Positions 29,440-38,615 of a stretch of DNA of 64,000 bases are shown in pieces. The stretch's first letter is position 1. The number at the start of each line of letters is the position of its first letter. The DNA comes from Alloyangia mangrovi. Lineage in GTDB: Bacteria; Pseudomonadota; Alphaproteobacteria; Rhodobacterales; Rhodobacteraceae. The stretch is taken from NCBI RefSeq assembly GCF_002300555.2, contig NZ_NTHN02000002.1, positions 124,001 to 188,000 of the forward strand, read 5' to 3'. A program made the translations under genes and the position numbers. The notes below the pieces were generated by a model. It was given only the letters and a program-made list of their open reading frames with translations. It made no database searches and was not told where the DNA came from.

Positions 29440-30336
29440 TCAGGCCAGCCGCGAGCGCGGCTCCGCGGCGGTCTCGGCTTCCTTCTCCCGCGTGACGTGC
29501 AGCGTGCGGGTGGGGAAGGGAATGTCGATGCCGTTGGCATCCAGCGCTTCCTTGACCTTGCGCTTCATGTCGGCCTGATAGGCGAAATACTCGCCGCTGC
29601 CGACCCAGACCCGCACCAGGAAATCGACCGAGCTGTCGTTCAGGGCGTTCACCTGGATGAAGGGCTCGGGATCGTTCAGCGAGCGCGGGTCGGCCATGAT
29701 CGTCTCGCGGATCACCCGCTCGGCGGTGGCGAGGTTGGCGCCGTAACCGACACCGAAGGTCCATTCCGCCCGGCGCGTCTTATAGATCGAGTAGTTCTCG
29801 ATGACATTGCCCCAGACTTCCGAGTTCGGCACGATGATCTGCGTGTTGCCCAGGCTGGCGAGTTCGGTGGTGTTGAGGGTGATGTCCTTGACCGTCCCCG
29901 AGACCCCGGCGACCGAGACGAAATCCCCCAGCTTGATCGGCCGGAAGACGATGATCATCACCCCCGCGGCGACATTCGACAGGGTGCCCTGCAGCGCGAG
30001 GCCGACGGCAAGGCCGGCCGCGCCCAGTGCTGCGATGATCGAGGTGGTTTGCACACCGAAGGTGTTGAGCACGATGAGGATGGTGAAGATCATCACCACG
30101 TAACGCGCGATATTGCCGAGGAAATTGAAGAGTGTGTCGTCAAGCCGGGCGCTGCGCGCCGACATGGCGGTGATCCGGCCCTTGACCCAGCGGCCAATGA
30201 AAAGGCCCACCAGCAGCAGCACGATGGCCGCCACCACGTTGCCGAGCATGCTCGCCAGGAAGTCCAGCGTGAACACGTCGGAGAGCGACGTGCCGTTGTA
30301 GATCTCGGTGTTCATGACTTCGTTGATACTGTCCAT
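29440..30336 (-). CDS. mscS: Small-conductance mechanosensitive channel (MscS family)
   Basis: 298 residues. Three N-terminal helices are followed by the pore-lining TM3 and beta domain: GLAVGLALQGTLSNVAAGVMI then FRPIKLGDFVSVAGVSGTVKDI, and TQIIVPNSEVWG, all characteristic of MscS. It opens under membrane tension in the inner membrane and releases solutes on osmotic downshock. The gene is convergent with sfsA, with the structured repeat between them. It starts 240 bases from the divergent map gene. Confidence 0.95.
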   Translation of the reverse strand: MDSINEVMNTEIYNGTSLSDVFTLDFLASMLGNVVAAIVLLLVGLFIGRWVKGRITAMSARSARLDDTLFNFLGNIARYVVMIFTILIVLNTFGVQTTSIIAALGAAGLAVGLALQGTLSNVAAGVMIIVFRPIKLGDFVSVAGVSGTVKDITLNTTELASLGNTQIIVPNSEVWGNVIENYSIYKTRRAEWTFGVGYGANLATAERVIRETIMADPRSLNDPEPFIQVNALNDSSVDFLVRVWVGSGEYFAYQADMKRKVKEALDANGIDIPFPTRTLHVTREKEAETAAEPRSRLA

Positions 30337-30575
30337 TGTCCCTCGTCGGTCCTTCTTTGCGGCTTGCGCCTGTCTTGCGCGCCGCTGCGTCCGGCACGTC
30401 TTCGGGTCGGGTCTGCCTGATCCCCTTCAGGCGGTCTTCGGGCCATGCCCGGATTGGCAGGCTCCGCATTGCGGCCCGCATCGCGGGACTTAACGCGGGG
30501 ACATGCCATTGCGTTCCCCTGCCATCCTCTGGCAATGGAAGGCAACACGTATTAAGTATTGAAGGGAAGAGACCC

Positions 30576-31403
30576 ATGGAGCGCCCCGTCTTGCGAAACG
30601 ACACGAGCGGCCGTCTCACCCGCGACGGCATCCGCATTCACGAATCCGCCGATTTTGTCGGCATGGAAAAGGCTGGTGCGCTGGCCGCGAAGATCCTCGA
30701 CGATCTCGCGCCGCTGGTCGAGCCCGGCCGCACCACTGCAGAGATCGACGACTTCATCCGAGGGGCGGTCGAGGATGCAGGCGCGATCTCGGCCACCATC
30801 GGCTACAAGGGCTACCAGCACGCCAGCTGCATCTCGATCAACCACGTGGTCTGCCACGGCATCCCCGGCGACAAGAAGCTGAAGGATGGCGACATCCTCA
30901 ATGTCGACGTCACGGTGATCGTCGATGGCTGGTACGGCGATACCTCGCGCATGTACGTGGCGGGCAAGCTCTCGCGCAAGGCCGAGCGGCTGATCCAGGT
31001 GACCCACGACTCGCTGATGCTGGGGATCGAGGCGGTGAAGCCGGGCAACACCTTCGGCGACATCGGCCATGCCATCCAGAGCTACGTCGAGGCGCAGCGC
31101 ATGTCGGTGGTGCGCGATTTCTGCGGTCACGGCCTCGGCCGGGTGTTCCACGCCGCGCCCAACGTGCTGCACTACGGCCGCGCGGGCACCGGGCCGGTGC
31201 TGGAAGAGGGCATGTTCTTCACCATCGAGCCTATGGTGAATCTCGGCCGCCCCGAGACCAAGGTGCTTGCTGACGACTGGACCGCGGTCACCCGCGACAA
31301 GTCGCTCTCGGCGCAGTTCGAGCATTCGGTTGGCGTGACCGCCGACGGGGCCCAGATCTTCACCCTCTCGCCGGGCGGCAAGTTCCACCCGACCTGGGGC
31401 TGA
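30576..31403 (+). CDS. map: Type I methionine aminopeptidase
   Basis: 275 residues. Metal ligands are visible: Asp in NVDVTVIVDGWYGDTS (two Asp), His in FCGHGLG, Glu in FTIEPM and Glu in QFEHSVGVT; the substrate His is in CHGIPGD. It removes N-terminal Met from nascent proteins in the cytoplasm. The start at 30576 has gaaggga upstream and gives the usual short N-terminal extension; the longer upstream frame is probably not coding. Confidence 0.96.
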   Translation: MERPVLRNDTSGRLTRDGIRIHESADFVGMEKAGALAAKILDDLAPLVEPGRTTAEIDDFIRGAVEDAGAISATIGYKGYQHASCISINHVVCHGIPGDKKLKDGDILNVDVTVIVDGWYGDTSRMYVAGKLSRKAERLIQVTHDSLMLGIEAVKPGNTFGDIGHAIQSYVEAQRMSVVRDFCGHGLGRVFHAAPNVLHYGRAGTGPVLEEGMFFTIEPMVNLGRPETKVLADDWTAVTRDKSLSAQFEHSVGVTADGAQIFTLSPGGKFHPTWG

Positions 31404-31451
31404 CCCCGGTCAGGCCGGGCGCGCCCCCGCCGGGCCGCGCCCGGCTGATTT

Positions 31452-32930
31452 TCAACGCATGACGAAGGGATTAGCCATCGGTTCCGCCGAGGTGTTGATC
31501 CATGTGGTGCGCGTTCGGGTGTAGTCCTTGATGGCCTCCATCCCGGCCTCGCGGCCGTAGCCCGAGTCGCCAAAGCCGCCGAAGGGCGCGATGGGCGAGA
31601 TCGCCCGGTAGGTGTTCACCCAGCAGATCCCCACACGCAGCCGCCCCGACACCCGGTGGGCGCGGGCGAGGTTCTGCGTAAAGACGCCCGAGCCCAGCCC
31701 ATAGAGGCTGCCATTGGCGAGCGCGATTGCCTCCTCCTCGGTGTCGAAGGGCAGAAGCGACATGACCGGGCCGAACATCTCGGTGTGCAGCGTGGCGATC
31801 TCAGGCGAGGGGCAGAGCACCAGCGTCGGCGCCATGTAGGTGCCGGGCCGGTCGAGCGGCGCGCCGCCGAAGCCGAGGGTCGCGCCCTGCGCCTGCGCCT
31901 CGTCCAGCGTCCTGCCGATCAGCTCGATTTGCGCACGGGTGCAGAGCGGCCCCATGTGGCTCGCCGCGTCGAGCGGATCGCCGACCACGATGCCTGCCGC
32001 CTTCTCGGTGATCTTCGCCACCAGCGCTTCGAAGATGCTGCGCTGTACCAGCCCGCGTGAGCCGGCGACGCAACTCTGCCCCGAGGCACCGAAATTGCCA
32101 GCGATCAGCGCATTGGCGGCACCGTCGAGATCGGCGTCCTCGAAGACGAGGATCGGGGATTTGCCGCCCAGCTCCAGCGTCGTGACTGCGAAGTTCTCGG
32201 CCGAGTTGCGGACCACGTGGCGCGCCGTGTCCGCCCCGCCGGTGAAGGCGATGCGGTCGACGCCGGGGTGACTGGTGAGCGGGATCGCGCAGCCCTTGGC
32301 ATCGCCGGTGATGACCGAGACCACGCCCGGCGGAAAGCCCGCCTCGTGGATCAGTCGGGCGAATTGCAGCATTGGCACCGGGGCGACTTCCGAGGCCTTC
32401 AGAACCACCGTGCAGCCCGCCGCCAGCGCCGGGCCGAGCTTGGTGGCGGTCAGGAACATCTGCGCGTTCCACGGCACCACCGCGGCAACCACGCCGATCG
32501 GCAGCGGCTTTGTGAAGACATGCATGTCCGGCTTGTCGATCGGCAGCACCGCGCCCTCGATCTTGTCGGCAAGCCCGGCGTAATAGCGGTAGTAGTCGGC
32601 GACATAGGCGGTCTGGCTGGCGGTCTCGGCCAGCAGCTTGCCGCTGTCGGTGGTCTCGAGCCGCCCGAGGTCCTGCGCGTGCTGCTCGACAAGATCGGCG
32701 AGCCGGTAAAGCAGCTTGCCCCGCGCCGTCTGGCTGAGGTCGCGCCACTTCGGATCGTCGAGCGCCCGGCGGGCGGCGGTCACCGCTCGGTTCACGTCGT
32801 CAGGCGCGGCGCAGGCGAAGCTGGCCCAGGCCTCGCCCGTGGCGGGGTTCTCGGTCGGCAGGGTCTGCCCGTCCACGCCCTCGCAGAAGGCGCCGTCGAT
32901 ATAGAGCGGGTAGTGCGGGAGGTCGGTCAT
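31452..32930 (-). CDS. Aldehyde dehydrogenase family protein
   Basis: 492 residues of the NAD(P)-dependent ALDH superfamily. The Glu motif is LELGGKSP, the catalytic Cys lies in FGASGQSCVAGSR, and the Rossmann region has VVPWNAQMFL and ITGDAKG. The start at 32930 has a gagga site and lies 10 bases after the luciferase-like gene stop. It is the last gene of a four-gene operon with a flavin monooxygenase, a hydrolase and a DUF1185 protein, so it probably oxidises the aldehyde produced by the monooxygenase. It most resembles betaine/aminobutyraldehyde-type ALDHs, but the substrate is unknown. Confidence 0.9.
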   Translation of the reverse strand: MTDLPHYPLYIDGAFCEGVDGQTLPTENPATGEAWASFACAAPDDVNRAVTAARRALDDPKWRDLSQTARGKLLYRLADLVEQHAQDLGRLETTDSGKLLAETASQTAYVADYYRYYAGLADKIEGAVLPIDKPDMHVFTKPLPIGVVAAVVPWNAQMFLTATKLGPALAAGCTVVLKASEVAPVPMLQFARLIHEAGFPPGVVSVITGDAKGCAIPLTSHPGVDRIAFTGGADTARHVVRNSAENFAVTTLELGGKSPILVFEDADLDGAANALIAGNFGASGQSCVAGSRGLVQRSIFEALVAKITEKAAGIVVGDPLDAASHMGPLCTRAQIELIGRTLDEAQAQGATLGFGGAPLDRPGTYMAPTLVLCPSPEIATLHTEMFGPVMSLLPFDTEEEAIALANGSLYGLGSGVFTQNLARAHRVSGRLRVGICWVNTYRAISPIAPFGGFGDSGYGREAGMEAIKDYTRTRTTWINTSAEPMANPFVMR

Positions 32931-32940
32931 CAAGCGGTCC

Positions 32941-33975
32941 TCAGGCAAAGGCGGGCAGGACGTCATCGAGGAAGCGTGCGAGCGAGTCGCGCTTGCGCTG
33001 GTGGCTCATGCCGGTGTCGATCCAGAAGGAGAACTCGTCGTAGCCGAGGTCCTCGTAGCGGCGGATTTTGTCGATCACCTCCTGCTTGGTGCCGATGGTC
33101 AGATCGCGCGCGAGCTTTTCAGGGGCCATGAGATTGTTGCCGGCGATCTCTGCTTCGCTCAGCGCCTCGATCATGCCATTGCGGACCGGGCGCTTGTTCT
33201 GGAACCAAGCGCCGAAGTAGCAGTAATAGCGCGAGATTTCCCGGGCGGCCTGCGCCACGTCCTCTTCGTCGCGCCCGACGTAGGTGTGGTGCAGCAGCAT
33301 GATCTTGGGGCTCTTGCCGGGGTTCTCGGCACGGGCGGCGTCGAAGCGGGACTTGAGCGCCGAAATCTCCTCCATGCCCTGCCAGAGCGGCGTGACCTGG
33401 ATGTTGAAGCCAGCGGAGACGCCGAACTGGTGGCTGGCCTCCTCGCGCGCGGCGATCCAGATCGGCGGACCGCCTTCTTGCGCGGCCTTGGGCACGGCGG
33501 TTGTGGCGGGGAAGCTGTAGAACTGCCCTTCGTGGGTGCAATCCCCGGCCCAGAGTTGAGGCAGCAGAGGCGCCGTCTCGCGCATCCGCGCACCGGCCTG
33601 CGCCGCGTCGAGCCCGGGCATCATCCGCTCGTATTCGTAGCTGTAGGCGCCCCGCGCGATACCGAGCTCGAGCCGCCCGCCGGTGATGAGATCGGTGGCC
33701 GCCGCCTCTCCGGCCAGCCGGATCGGGTGCCAGAACGGCGCAATGACCGTGCCGGTGCCGAGGCGGACGTTCTTCGTGTGATGCGCCAGATCGACGATCG
33801 ACAGGAAGGGGTTGGGGGCAATGGTGAATTCCATGCCGTGATGCTCGCCGGTCCAGATCGCCCGCATGCCGCCTTCGTCGGCCATCTTGCAGATCGACAG
33901 GAACTCCTCGTGCAGCACCGCGTGGGGCTGGTCCGGGGTGAGGCGTTCCATATGGGCAAAGAGGGAGAACTCCAT
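32941..33975 (-). CDS. LLM-class flavin-dependent oxidoreductase
   Basis: 344 residues with the bacterial-luciferase TIM barrel. Typical segments are AIWTGEHHG, VRLGTGTVIAPFWHP, GRLELGIARGAYSYEYERMM and IWIAAREEASHQFGV. This family uses reduced FMN or F420; FMN is expected in this lineage. It would insert oxygen into a carbonyl, thioether or similar substrate. It follows the alpha/beta hydrolase by 23 bases and precedes the aldehyde dehydrogenase by 10 bases, so all act on one pathway. A dedicated flavin reductase is not next to it; the one at 40366 is a different type. Confidence 0.88.
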   Translation of the reverse strand: MEFSLFAHMERLTPDQPHAVLHEEFLSICKMADEGGMRAIWTGEHHGMEFTIAPNPFLSIVDLAHHTKNVRLGTGTVIAPFWHPIRLAGEAAATDLITGGRLELGIARGAYSYEYERMMPGLDAAQAGARMRETAPLLPQLWAGDCTHEGQFYSFPATTAVPKAAQEGGPPIWIAAREEASHQFGVSAGFNIQVTPLWQGMEEISALKSRFDAARAENPGKSPKIMLLHHTYVGRDEEDVAQAAREISRYYCYFGAWFQNKRPVRNGMIEALSEAEIAGNNLMAPEKLARDLTIGTKQEVIDKIRRYEDLGYDEFSFWIDTGMSHQRKRDSLARFLDDVLPAFA

Positions 33976-33998
33976 GGCTCAGCTCCTTTTGGCTTGGG

Positions 33999-34778
33999 TT
34001 ACAGGCGCGCCTCGATGAGGCGGAACAGTTCGGCGGTGACCTCGTCGGCGTGGGTCATCGGCATCATGTGGGCGGCGTCCGGCAGCACCGCGGCCCGGCC
34101 CTGCGGCGCAAGTTCGGCCATGGCGCGGGACATGGCCGGGGTGGAGTTGGGCTCCAGCGCGCCGGTCATGAAAAGCGCCGGGCAGGCGAGCCCGCGCAGG
34201 GTGGCCTCGGCCGGTCCGTCCTCTTCCGCGAAGACGCGGTAGGCGGCGCGATAGCCTTGCGGATCGACGTCGCTCAGCCAGTCCCGGCAAGCGGCTCGGG
34301 CGGGGGTCTCGTCTTCGCCGAACCAGCGGTTGAGCGTCGGTTCGGGATCGCCATTGCTCTGCCCATCCAGTTGCGCGGCGCGGGCTTTCACGGCCTGCTG
34401 CGCGGCGGGGTCGCGGCGGTGGATGGCGTTGAGGCAGGCGATCCCGGAGACCTTTTCGGGCAGTTGGCGCGCCAGTTCGGCGGCGATCATCGCGCCCATC
34501 GAGTGCCCGGCGATTGCGGTGGGTCCGTCCAGCACCCCGGCGATGCGCCCGGCGAAGTCGGCCAGACCGCTCTCGCCCCGCGCCACGCTCTGTCCGTGCC
34601 CCGGCATGTCCACCGCGATAACCCGGCAGCTCCGCGCCAGCGCACCCAGCTGCGCGCCCCAGGCCTCGGCCCGCAGGCCGACGCCGTGGATCAGCAGCAC
34701 GCGCGGGCCGCTGGCGCCGGCGACGATCCCCGCCAACCCGCCTCCGAGGTCAGACCGCGGCCGGGTTGTCCAGGTCAT
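33999..34778 (-). CDS. Alpha/beta hydrolase
   Basis: 259 residues. The oxyanion segment LLIHGVGLRAEAW, nucleophile elbow GHSMGAM (Ser), an acidic residue in the MTGALEPNS region and the catalytic His in DAAHMMPM form the hydrolase machinery. It is probably a C-C, ester or lactone hydrolase. It overlaps the upstream DUF1185 gene by 29 bases, which indicates tight operon coupling. Confidence 0.88.
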   Translation of the reverse strand: MTWTTRPRSDLGGGLAGIVAGASGPRVLLIHGVGLRAEAWGAQLGALARSCRVIAVDMPGHGQSVARGESGLADFAGRIAGVLDGPTAIAGHSMGAMIAAELARQLPEKVSGIACLNAIHRRDPAAQQAVKARAAQLDGQSNGDPEPTLNRWFGEDETPARAACRDWLSDVDPQGYRAAYRVFAEEDGPAEATLRGLACPALFMTGALEPNSTPAMSRAMAELAPQGRAAVLPDAAHMMPMTHADEVTAELFRLIEARL

Positions 34779-35349
34779 GGCCGAGGTCCTTCAGATCCTG
34801 GTAGCGGTCGCCGATGCGATGATGCGGGCGGCCCCCGGTGGCGGCGCCGAGCACCACGACGATCTCGTCGTCGCGCGGCGCGTCGGGGATGGCGAACTGG
34901 ATTGTCAGGTAGTGCGAGCGCCGCCCTGCATCGTTCTTGTCCATCAACGGCACCATGATCGGCGCGTTTGCCCCGCCGCGGGTGTTGGTAAAGGCAAGGT
35001 AGCTCTTGGCCTCCACCGCCTGCCGGTAGTGATTGCCGAAGCGCAGAGTGTGGATGAGACCCGAGGCGTGCTCGATCTCGCCATCCAGGCCGACCACCGC
35101 CGCTTTGCCATAGGCCTCGATCGCCGTGCCGCTGCCGGCGAGCGCGATCATCCGCTCGGTCATCATCTCGCCCAGCACGGGGCCATAGGCGTGGATCTCG
35201 GGCTTGAGGTCTTCGACGTAGCGCCCGGCCCAGGGATTGCGCACCACCGCGGCCACCGCAAACATGCGCCAGGGCGTCCCGGCGGGGCGGAAGCCCTCGA
35301 TCAGGACCTCTTCGTCATAAGTCACGATTTTGCGTATTTCCGGCTGCAT
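34750..35349 (-). CDS. DUF1185 (amino acid synthesis family) protein
   Basis: 199 residues. The sequence matches the conserved DUF1185 family: KIVTYDEEVLIEGFRPAG, NPWAGRYVEDLKPEI, HASGLIHTLRFGNHYRQAVE and the C-terminal IGDRYQDLKDLGHD. Despite the database name no enzyme activity is established to my knowledge. The start at 35349 has an aggag site at good spacing; a longer in-frame start 54 bases upstream lacks one. It is the first gene of the four-gene operon and is divergent from a LysR regulator 103 bases away. Confidence 0.9.
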   Translation of the reverse strand: MQPEIRKIVTYDEEVLIEGFRPAGTPWRMFAVAAVVRNPWAGRYVEDLKPEIHAYGPVLGEMMTERMIALAGSGTAIEAYGKAAVVGLDGEIEHASGLIHTLRFGNHYRQAVEAKSYLAFTNTRGGANAPIMVPLMDKNDAGRRSHYLTIQFAIPDAPRDDEIVVVLGAATGGRPHHRIGDRYQDLKDLGHDLDNPAAV

Positions 35350-35425
35350 CCGCTCACTCCTGTTCGATATTGCAATGTGTTTCCGGGAGAGGTGCTTTGA
35401 CAAACGCGGAAAATGCGGGCTAAAG

Positions 35426-35442
35426 CATTAGTAAAACTAATG
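35426..35442. promoter_or_regulatory. CATTAGT-AAA-ACTAATG palindrome (candidate LysR/GcvA-type operator)
   Basis: A perfect 7-base inverted repeat around a 3-base spacer. The arms contain CTAAT, the core recognised by GcvA in E. coli, and the adjacent regulator is GcvA-like. It lies 10 bases before the LysR gene start and within 80 bases of the divergent DUF1185 start, so it could serve both promoters. Confidence 0.65.
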
Positions 35443-35452
35443 GAGATTTGAG

Positions 35453-36301
35453 ATGGCCCGCTCCCTGCCGCCCGTCGCCTGGTTCCGGGCCTTCGAGGCC
35501 TCGGCCCGCCATCTCAACTTCACTGCCGCGGCGGACGAGATCGGCATGACGCAATCGGCGGTGAGCCAGCAGATCAAGGCGCTGGAGACCCGCTTCGGCA
35601 CGCCGCTCTTCACCCGCAAGCCGCGCGGGCTCGCGCTGACCGATGCCGGACGCAAGCTGATGCCGCAGGTGGGCTCAGCGCTGGAGATGCTGCAGGCGGC
35701 GACGCTGGCTCTCGACGGCCCGCCCAAGGCGGAGCTGCTGACCGTTGCCAGCTCGGTCAGCGTGGCAAGCTGGGTGATCGCGCCGCATCTGCCGGACTTC
35801 CACCGCCGCCACCCCGGGGTGCGCATCCGTTTTGCCAGCGCCATCTGGCCGGAGGATTTCCAGAGCGCCATGGCCGATATCGAGATCCGCTTCGGCTCGC
35901 AAAGGCAGGTGGGGCAGAGCGCCCTGCCGCTGGAGCCGAGCGAGCTGGTGGCGCTGAAATCCCCGGCGCTGGAAGGGCCGCTCGAGGCGCTGCCGCTGAT
36001 CGAATCCGTGGGCACTTCGGTCGGGTGGGATGCCTTCGGGGCGGCGCATGGGCTGGGGGATTTGCGCCCGCGTCTATACGTGGATTCCTACGGCATGGCG
36101 CTGCAGCTCGCGGCGGGGGGCAGCGGGGTCGCGCTGGTCACCGCGCTGCTCGGGCGGGATGCATTGGCCTCGGGACAGCTTGTCCCGGCGCATCCCGGCA
36201 CCATCGCCCCGCGCGAGGGCTATTATATTGCGGTGCGCGACACCGTGCCCGCGGCGCGCGCCTTTGCCGATTGGCTGGACGAAACGCTGCGCCCCGGCTG
36301 A
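35453..36301 (+). CDS. LysR-family transcriptional regulator (GcvA-like)
   Basis: 282 residues. The HTH is residues about 5-65 (WFRAFEASARHLNFTAAADEIGMTQSAVSQQIKALETRFGTPLF in shorter motifs: LNFTAAADEIGMTQSAVS, IKALETRFG), the effector domain the rest. The opening MARSLPPVAWFRAFEAS is a signature of the GcvA/AmpR-type branch. It is divergent from the DUF1185-hydrolase-LLM-ALDH operon and probably activates it in response to the substrate. Aagatgg-type ribosome signal is weak (ggag at -12). Confidence 0.92.
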   Translation: MARSLPPVAWFRAFEASARHLNFTAAADEIGMTQSAVSQQIKALETRFGTPLFTRKPRGLALTDAGRKLMPQVGSALEMLQAATLALDGPPKAELLTVASSVSVASWVIAPHLPDFHRRHPGVRIRFASAIWPEDFQSAMADIEIRFGSQRQVGQSALPLEPSELVALKSPALEGPLEALPLIESVGTSVGWDAFGAAHGLGDLRPRLYVDSYGMALQLAAGGSGVALVTALLGRDALASGQLVPAHPGTIAPREGYYIAVRDTVPAARAFADWLDETLRPG

Positions 36302-36310
36302 GGCGCGTTC

Positions 36311-37123
36311 TTATCCCATCAGCGCCTTGCGCAGCATGTTGCCGGCCAGCACCAACACGGTCAGCGCGAAGACCAGCCGCAGCCGCGCCGGGCTCAGGCT
36401 GTGCGCCAGCTTCACGCCGATCGGCACGGTCAGCAGCGAGGTGACCATGATCAGCGCCACGGCCGGCAGGTTGACGTAGCCCACGGTGCCCGGCGGCTTG
36501 CCGGTGATACCCCAGCCGGTCAGCAGGAAGGCAATGAAGCCGGGTATCGAGATCAGCAGGCCGAAACCCGGCGAGGTGCCCACGGCCCGGTGCGGCGGCA
36601 CGTTGTAGGCGGTCAGCAGCGGCACGGTAAAGCTGCCGCCGCCGATGCCCATGAGCGCCGAGAAGAAGCCGATGATGCCGCCGTAGAACGCGCTCAGCCC
36701 GCGTCCCGGCAGCGTTTCGGAGATCCGCCAGCTCTTCTTGCCGAGCAGCATGTAGAGCCCGAGGCAGACGCCGATCACGCCGAAGACCAGCAGCAGCTGG
36801 TCGCTGTGCAGCACCGTGGCGGCCAGCACGCCCAGCACCGAGCCCATGGCGATGAACGGCCCCCAGCCCTTGATCAGCTCGAGGCTCACCGCGCCGCGCT
36901 TGTGGTGCGAGGTGACCGAACGCAGCGAGGTCACGATGATCGTCCCGGTCGAGGTGGCGACGCAGATCTGCATAAGCTGCTCGGGGTGATAGCCGAGCCC
37001 GGTGAAGACGTAGTAGAAGGCCGGCACGAGGATGATCCCCCCGCCGACGCCCAGCAGGCCCGAGATGATCCCGGCCACCGCGCCGGCGGCGGCGATGACG
37101 GCGAATAGCGTGACGTAGTCCAT
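36311..37123 (-). CDS. Sulfite exporter TauE/SafE family protein
   Basis: 270 residues with eight hydrophobic segments and the duplicated TauE motifs: [19 protein letters not shown] in the first half and [19 protein letters not shown] in the second. Start at 37123 has aggaaag upstream and yields MDYVTLFAV. Members export sulfite, sulfoacetate or other anions across the inner membrane. It ends 9 bases from the convergent LysR gene and is divergent from cysE. Confidence 0.9.
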   Translation of the reverse strand: MDYVTLFAVIAAAGAVAGIISGLLGVGGGIILVPAFYYVFTGLGYHPEQLMQICVATSTGTIIVTSLRSVTSHHKRGAVSLELIKGWGPFIAMGSVLGVLAATVLHSDQLLLVFGVIGVCLGLYMLLGKKSWRISETLPGRGLSAFYGGIIGFFSALMGIGGGSFTVPLLTAYNVPPHRAVGTSPGFGLLISIPGFIAFLLTGWGITGKPPGTVGYVNLPAVALIMVTSLLTVPIGVKLAHSLSPARLRLVFALTVLVLAGNMLRKALMG

Positions 37124-37415
37124 GGGGCACTTTCCTGCTGTGCGGCGGATGCGGCGGTGCGTGGAACCGGCGGCGGCAAACCTGCGTCGGGAGGAGGCCG
37201 CCTGCCGGAGAAACGCGGCGGCGCGGCGAAGGTCAAGGGGAAGCGGCACCTGCCATGGGGATCGCGGCACAACTGCGCCCCGATTGCCGCGCTGGCGCCC
37301 GGATGGGCCCTTCCGCCGGGTCGACGCCGCGCTTGGGGAGATCGGCACTTGTCCGCATCCCGCTGTCGGTGCAGTTTCGCTGCGAGATCCGGCGCGGCCA
37401 AGCAAGAGACACGAC

Positions 37416-38195
37416 ATGCCCCACCCCCTGACGCAGAGCCTATTGCCTTCCGCGCGCGAGATGTTCGCCGCCGAGCCCGGGCTCGTGGCGCTTTACGGCT
37501 ACGACCCGCAGGAGCTCTCCGGTCCCGCCGACCTGCTGGCTGCGGCGCTCGCCGCCTGCCTGCCCGAGGGCACGGCGCGGGCCTGGCTGCGCGGGCTGGC
37601 GCAGGAGGTCTTCAGCCATGACGCCGAGACGCTGGAGCTGGCGCTTGACGACCTTCTGGCGACCGCCGCGCGCGATGCCGAGCCCGGGGGCGCGGCGGCG
37701 GTGCTGCATTTCGCCAATGGTTATCACGCGCTGCTCTCTTATCGGTTGAGCCGGGCGCTCTGGTGCGCCGATCGCAAGAGCCTCGCGCTGGCGGTGAAGG
37801 GGCAGTTCACCCGCGCGCTTTCGGTCGAGATATGGCCGCAGGCGCAGATCGGGCGCGGTGTCTGGTTCGACCACGGGCTCGGGCTGGTGATCGGCCAGAC
37901 CGCGGTGATCGAGGACGACGTGAGCCTGTGGCACGGGGTCACGCTCGGTTCGAATTTCGTCGAAACGGGCGAAGGTCGGCACCCGAGGCTGCGCAAGGGC
38001 GCGGTGGTGGGGGCAGGGGCGATCCTCCTCGGGCCGATCGAGGTGGGTGCGGGCGCCACCGTCGCCGCCGGGGCAATCGTGACCCGGGACGTGCCGCCCG
38101 GCCACGTGGTGACCGGCCCGCGCGGGATCGACCGGGGTGCCGGCCGGTTCGCCGGCTTCGCGCCGCTCGCCGAGCTGAAGGGCGACTGCGGTTGA
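37416..38195 (+). CDS. cysE: Serine O-acetyltransferase
   Basis: 259 residues. Helical N-terminal part (residues 1-135) then a left-handed beta-helix of hexapeptide repeats: [31 protein letters not shown], with catalytic His in LWHGVTLG and the GEGRHPRL loop. It makes O-acetylserine, the substrate of the cysteine synthase fusion at 1867. The start is preceded by caagag, a weak site. The ~290-base interval to the divergent exporter gene is GC-rich and shows no conserved frame or clear promoter to me. Confidence 0.9.
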   Translation: MPHPLTQSLLPSAREMFAAEPGLVALYGYDPQELSGPADLLAAALAACLPEGTARAWLRGLAQEVFSHDAETLELALDDLLATAARDAEPGGAAAVLHFANGYHALLSYRLSRALWCADRKSLALAVKGQFTRALSVEIWPQAQIGRGVWFDHGLGLVIGQTAVIEDDVSLWHGVTLGSNFVETGEGRHPRLRKGAVVGAGAILLGPIEVGAGATVAAGAIVTRDVPPGHVVTGPRGIDRGAGRFAGFAPLAELKGDCG

Positions 38196-38225
38196 CCGCT
38201 CCCGGCCCCTTCTGCCTCTTGTCCT

Positions 38226-38543
38226 GTGCGTCGCCACTCCGAGCTCGGCTTCGCGGAGCACCGCACCTCGGAAGTCATCGCCCCGCTGCTCTCCAGCTGG
38301 GGCGCGGTGGCGCAGATGGGGTAGGGCGCGCCGGTCATCCTCAAGGCAATGGGGGCGCAAGGTGGCGTCCGAGGACTTTGGCTTCATGCTGAACAAGCTG
38401 CCCTGCGCATAGCTCTGGCTGGACTTCGCGCGCGCGGGCAAAATCCGGCGCTAAATTCGGCGAAGTTCGACTTCAGCGACGCGGTGCTGCCGATCGGCGC
38501 GGATTTCCGGCTGCTGCTCACCTGCCGCGCGATGCAGTGCTGA
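38226..38543 (+). pseudogene. Relic of an M20-family amidohydrolase
   Basis: Only scraps of the gene remain. An N-terminal piece (38229-38324) reads RRHSELGFAEHRTSEVIAPLL, the opening of M20 hippurate-hydrolase-type enzymes, and stops at a TAG. Then, with about 300 residues missing, ASEDFGFMLNKLPCA (38365-38412, next TAG) is the C-terminal SEDF motif, and in another frame FDFSDAVLPIGADF (to the TGA at 38543) matches the final family segment. The order is colinear, so this is one gene reduced by an internal deletion and several frame breaks. It has no function left. Confidence 0.75.
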
Positions 38544-38559
38544 GGCGGCGCATCATGGG

Positions 38560-38590
38560 AAAAGACCCCCGCCATTCCGGGCGGGGGGGC
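38560..38590 (-). terminator. Terminator of the quinone oxidoreductase/TetR operon
   Basis: CCCCCGCC (38566-38573) pairs with GGCGGGGG (38580-38587). On the minus strand the stem is followed by TCTTTTCC, an intrinsic terminator. It lies 25 bases after the stop of the dehydrogenase gene. Confidence 0.65.
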
Positions 38591-38615
38591 CATGTCTTGG
38601 GGCGAGACTCGCGCG

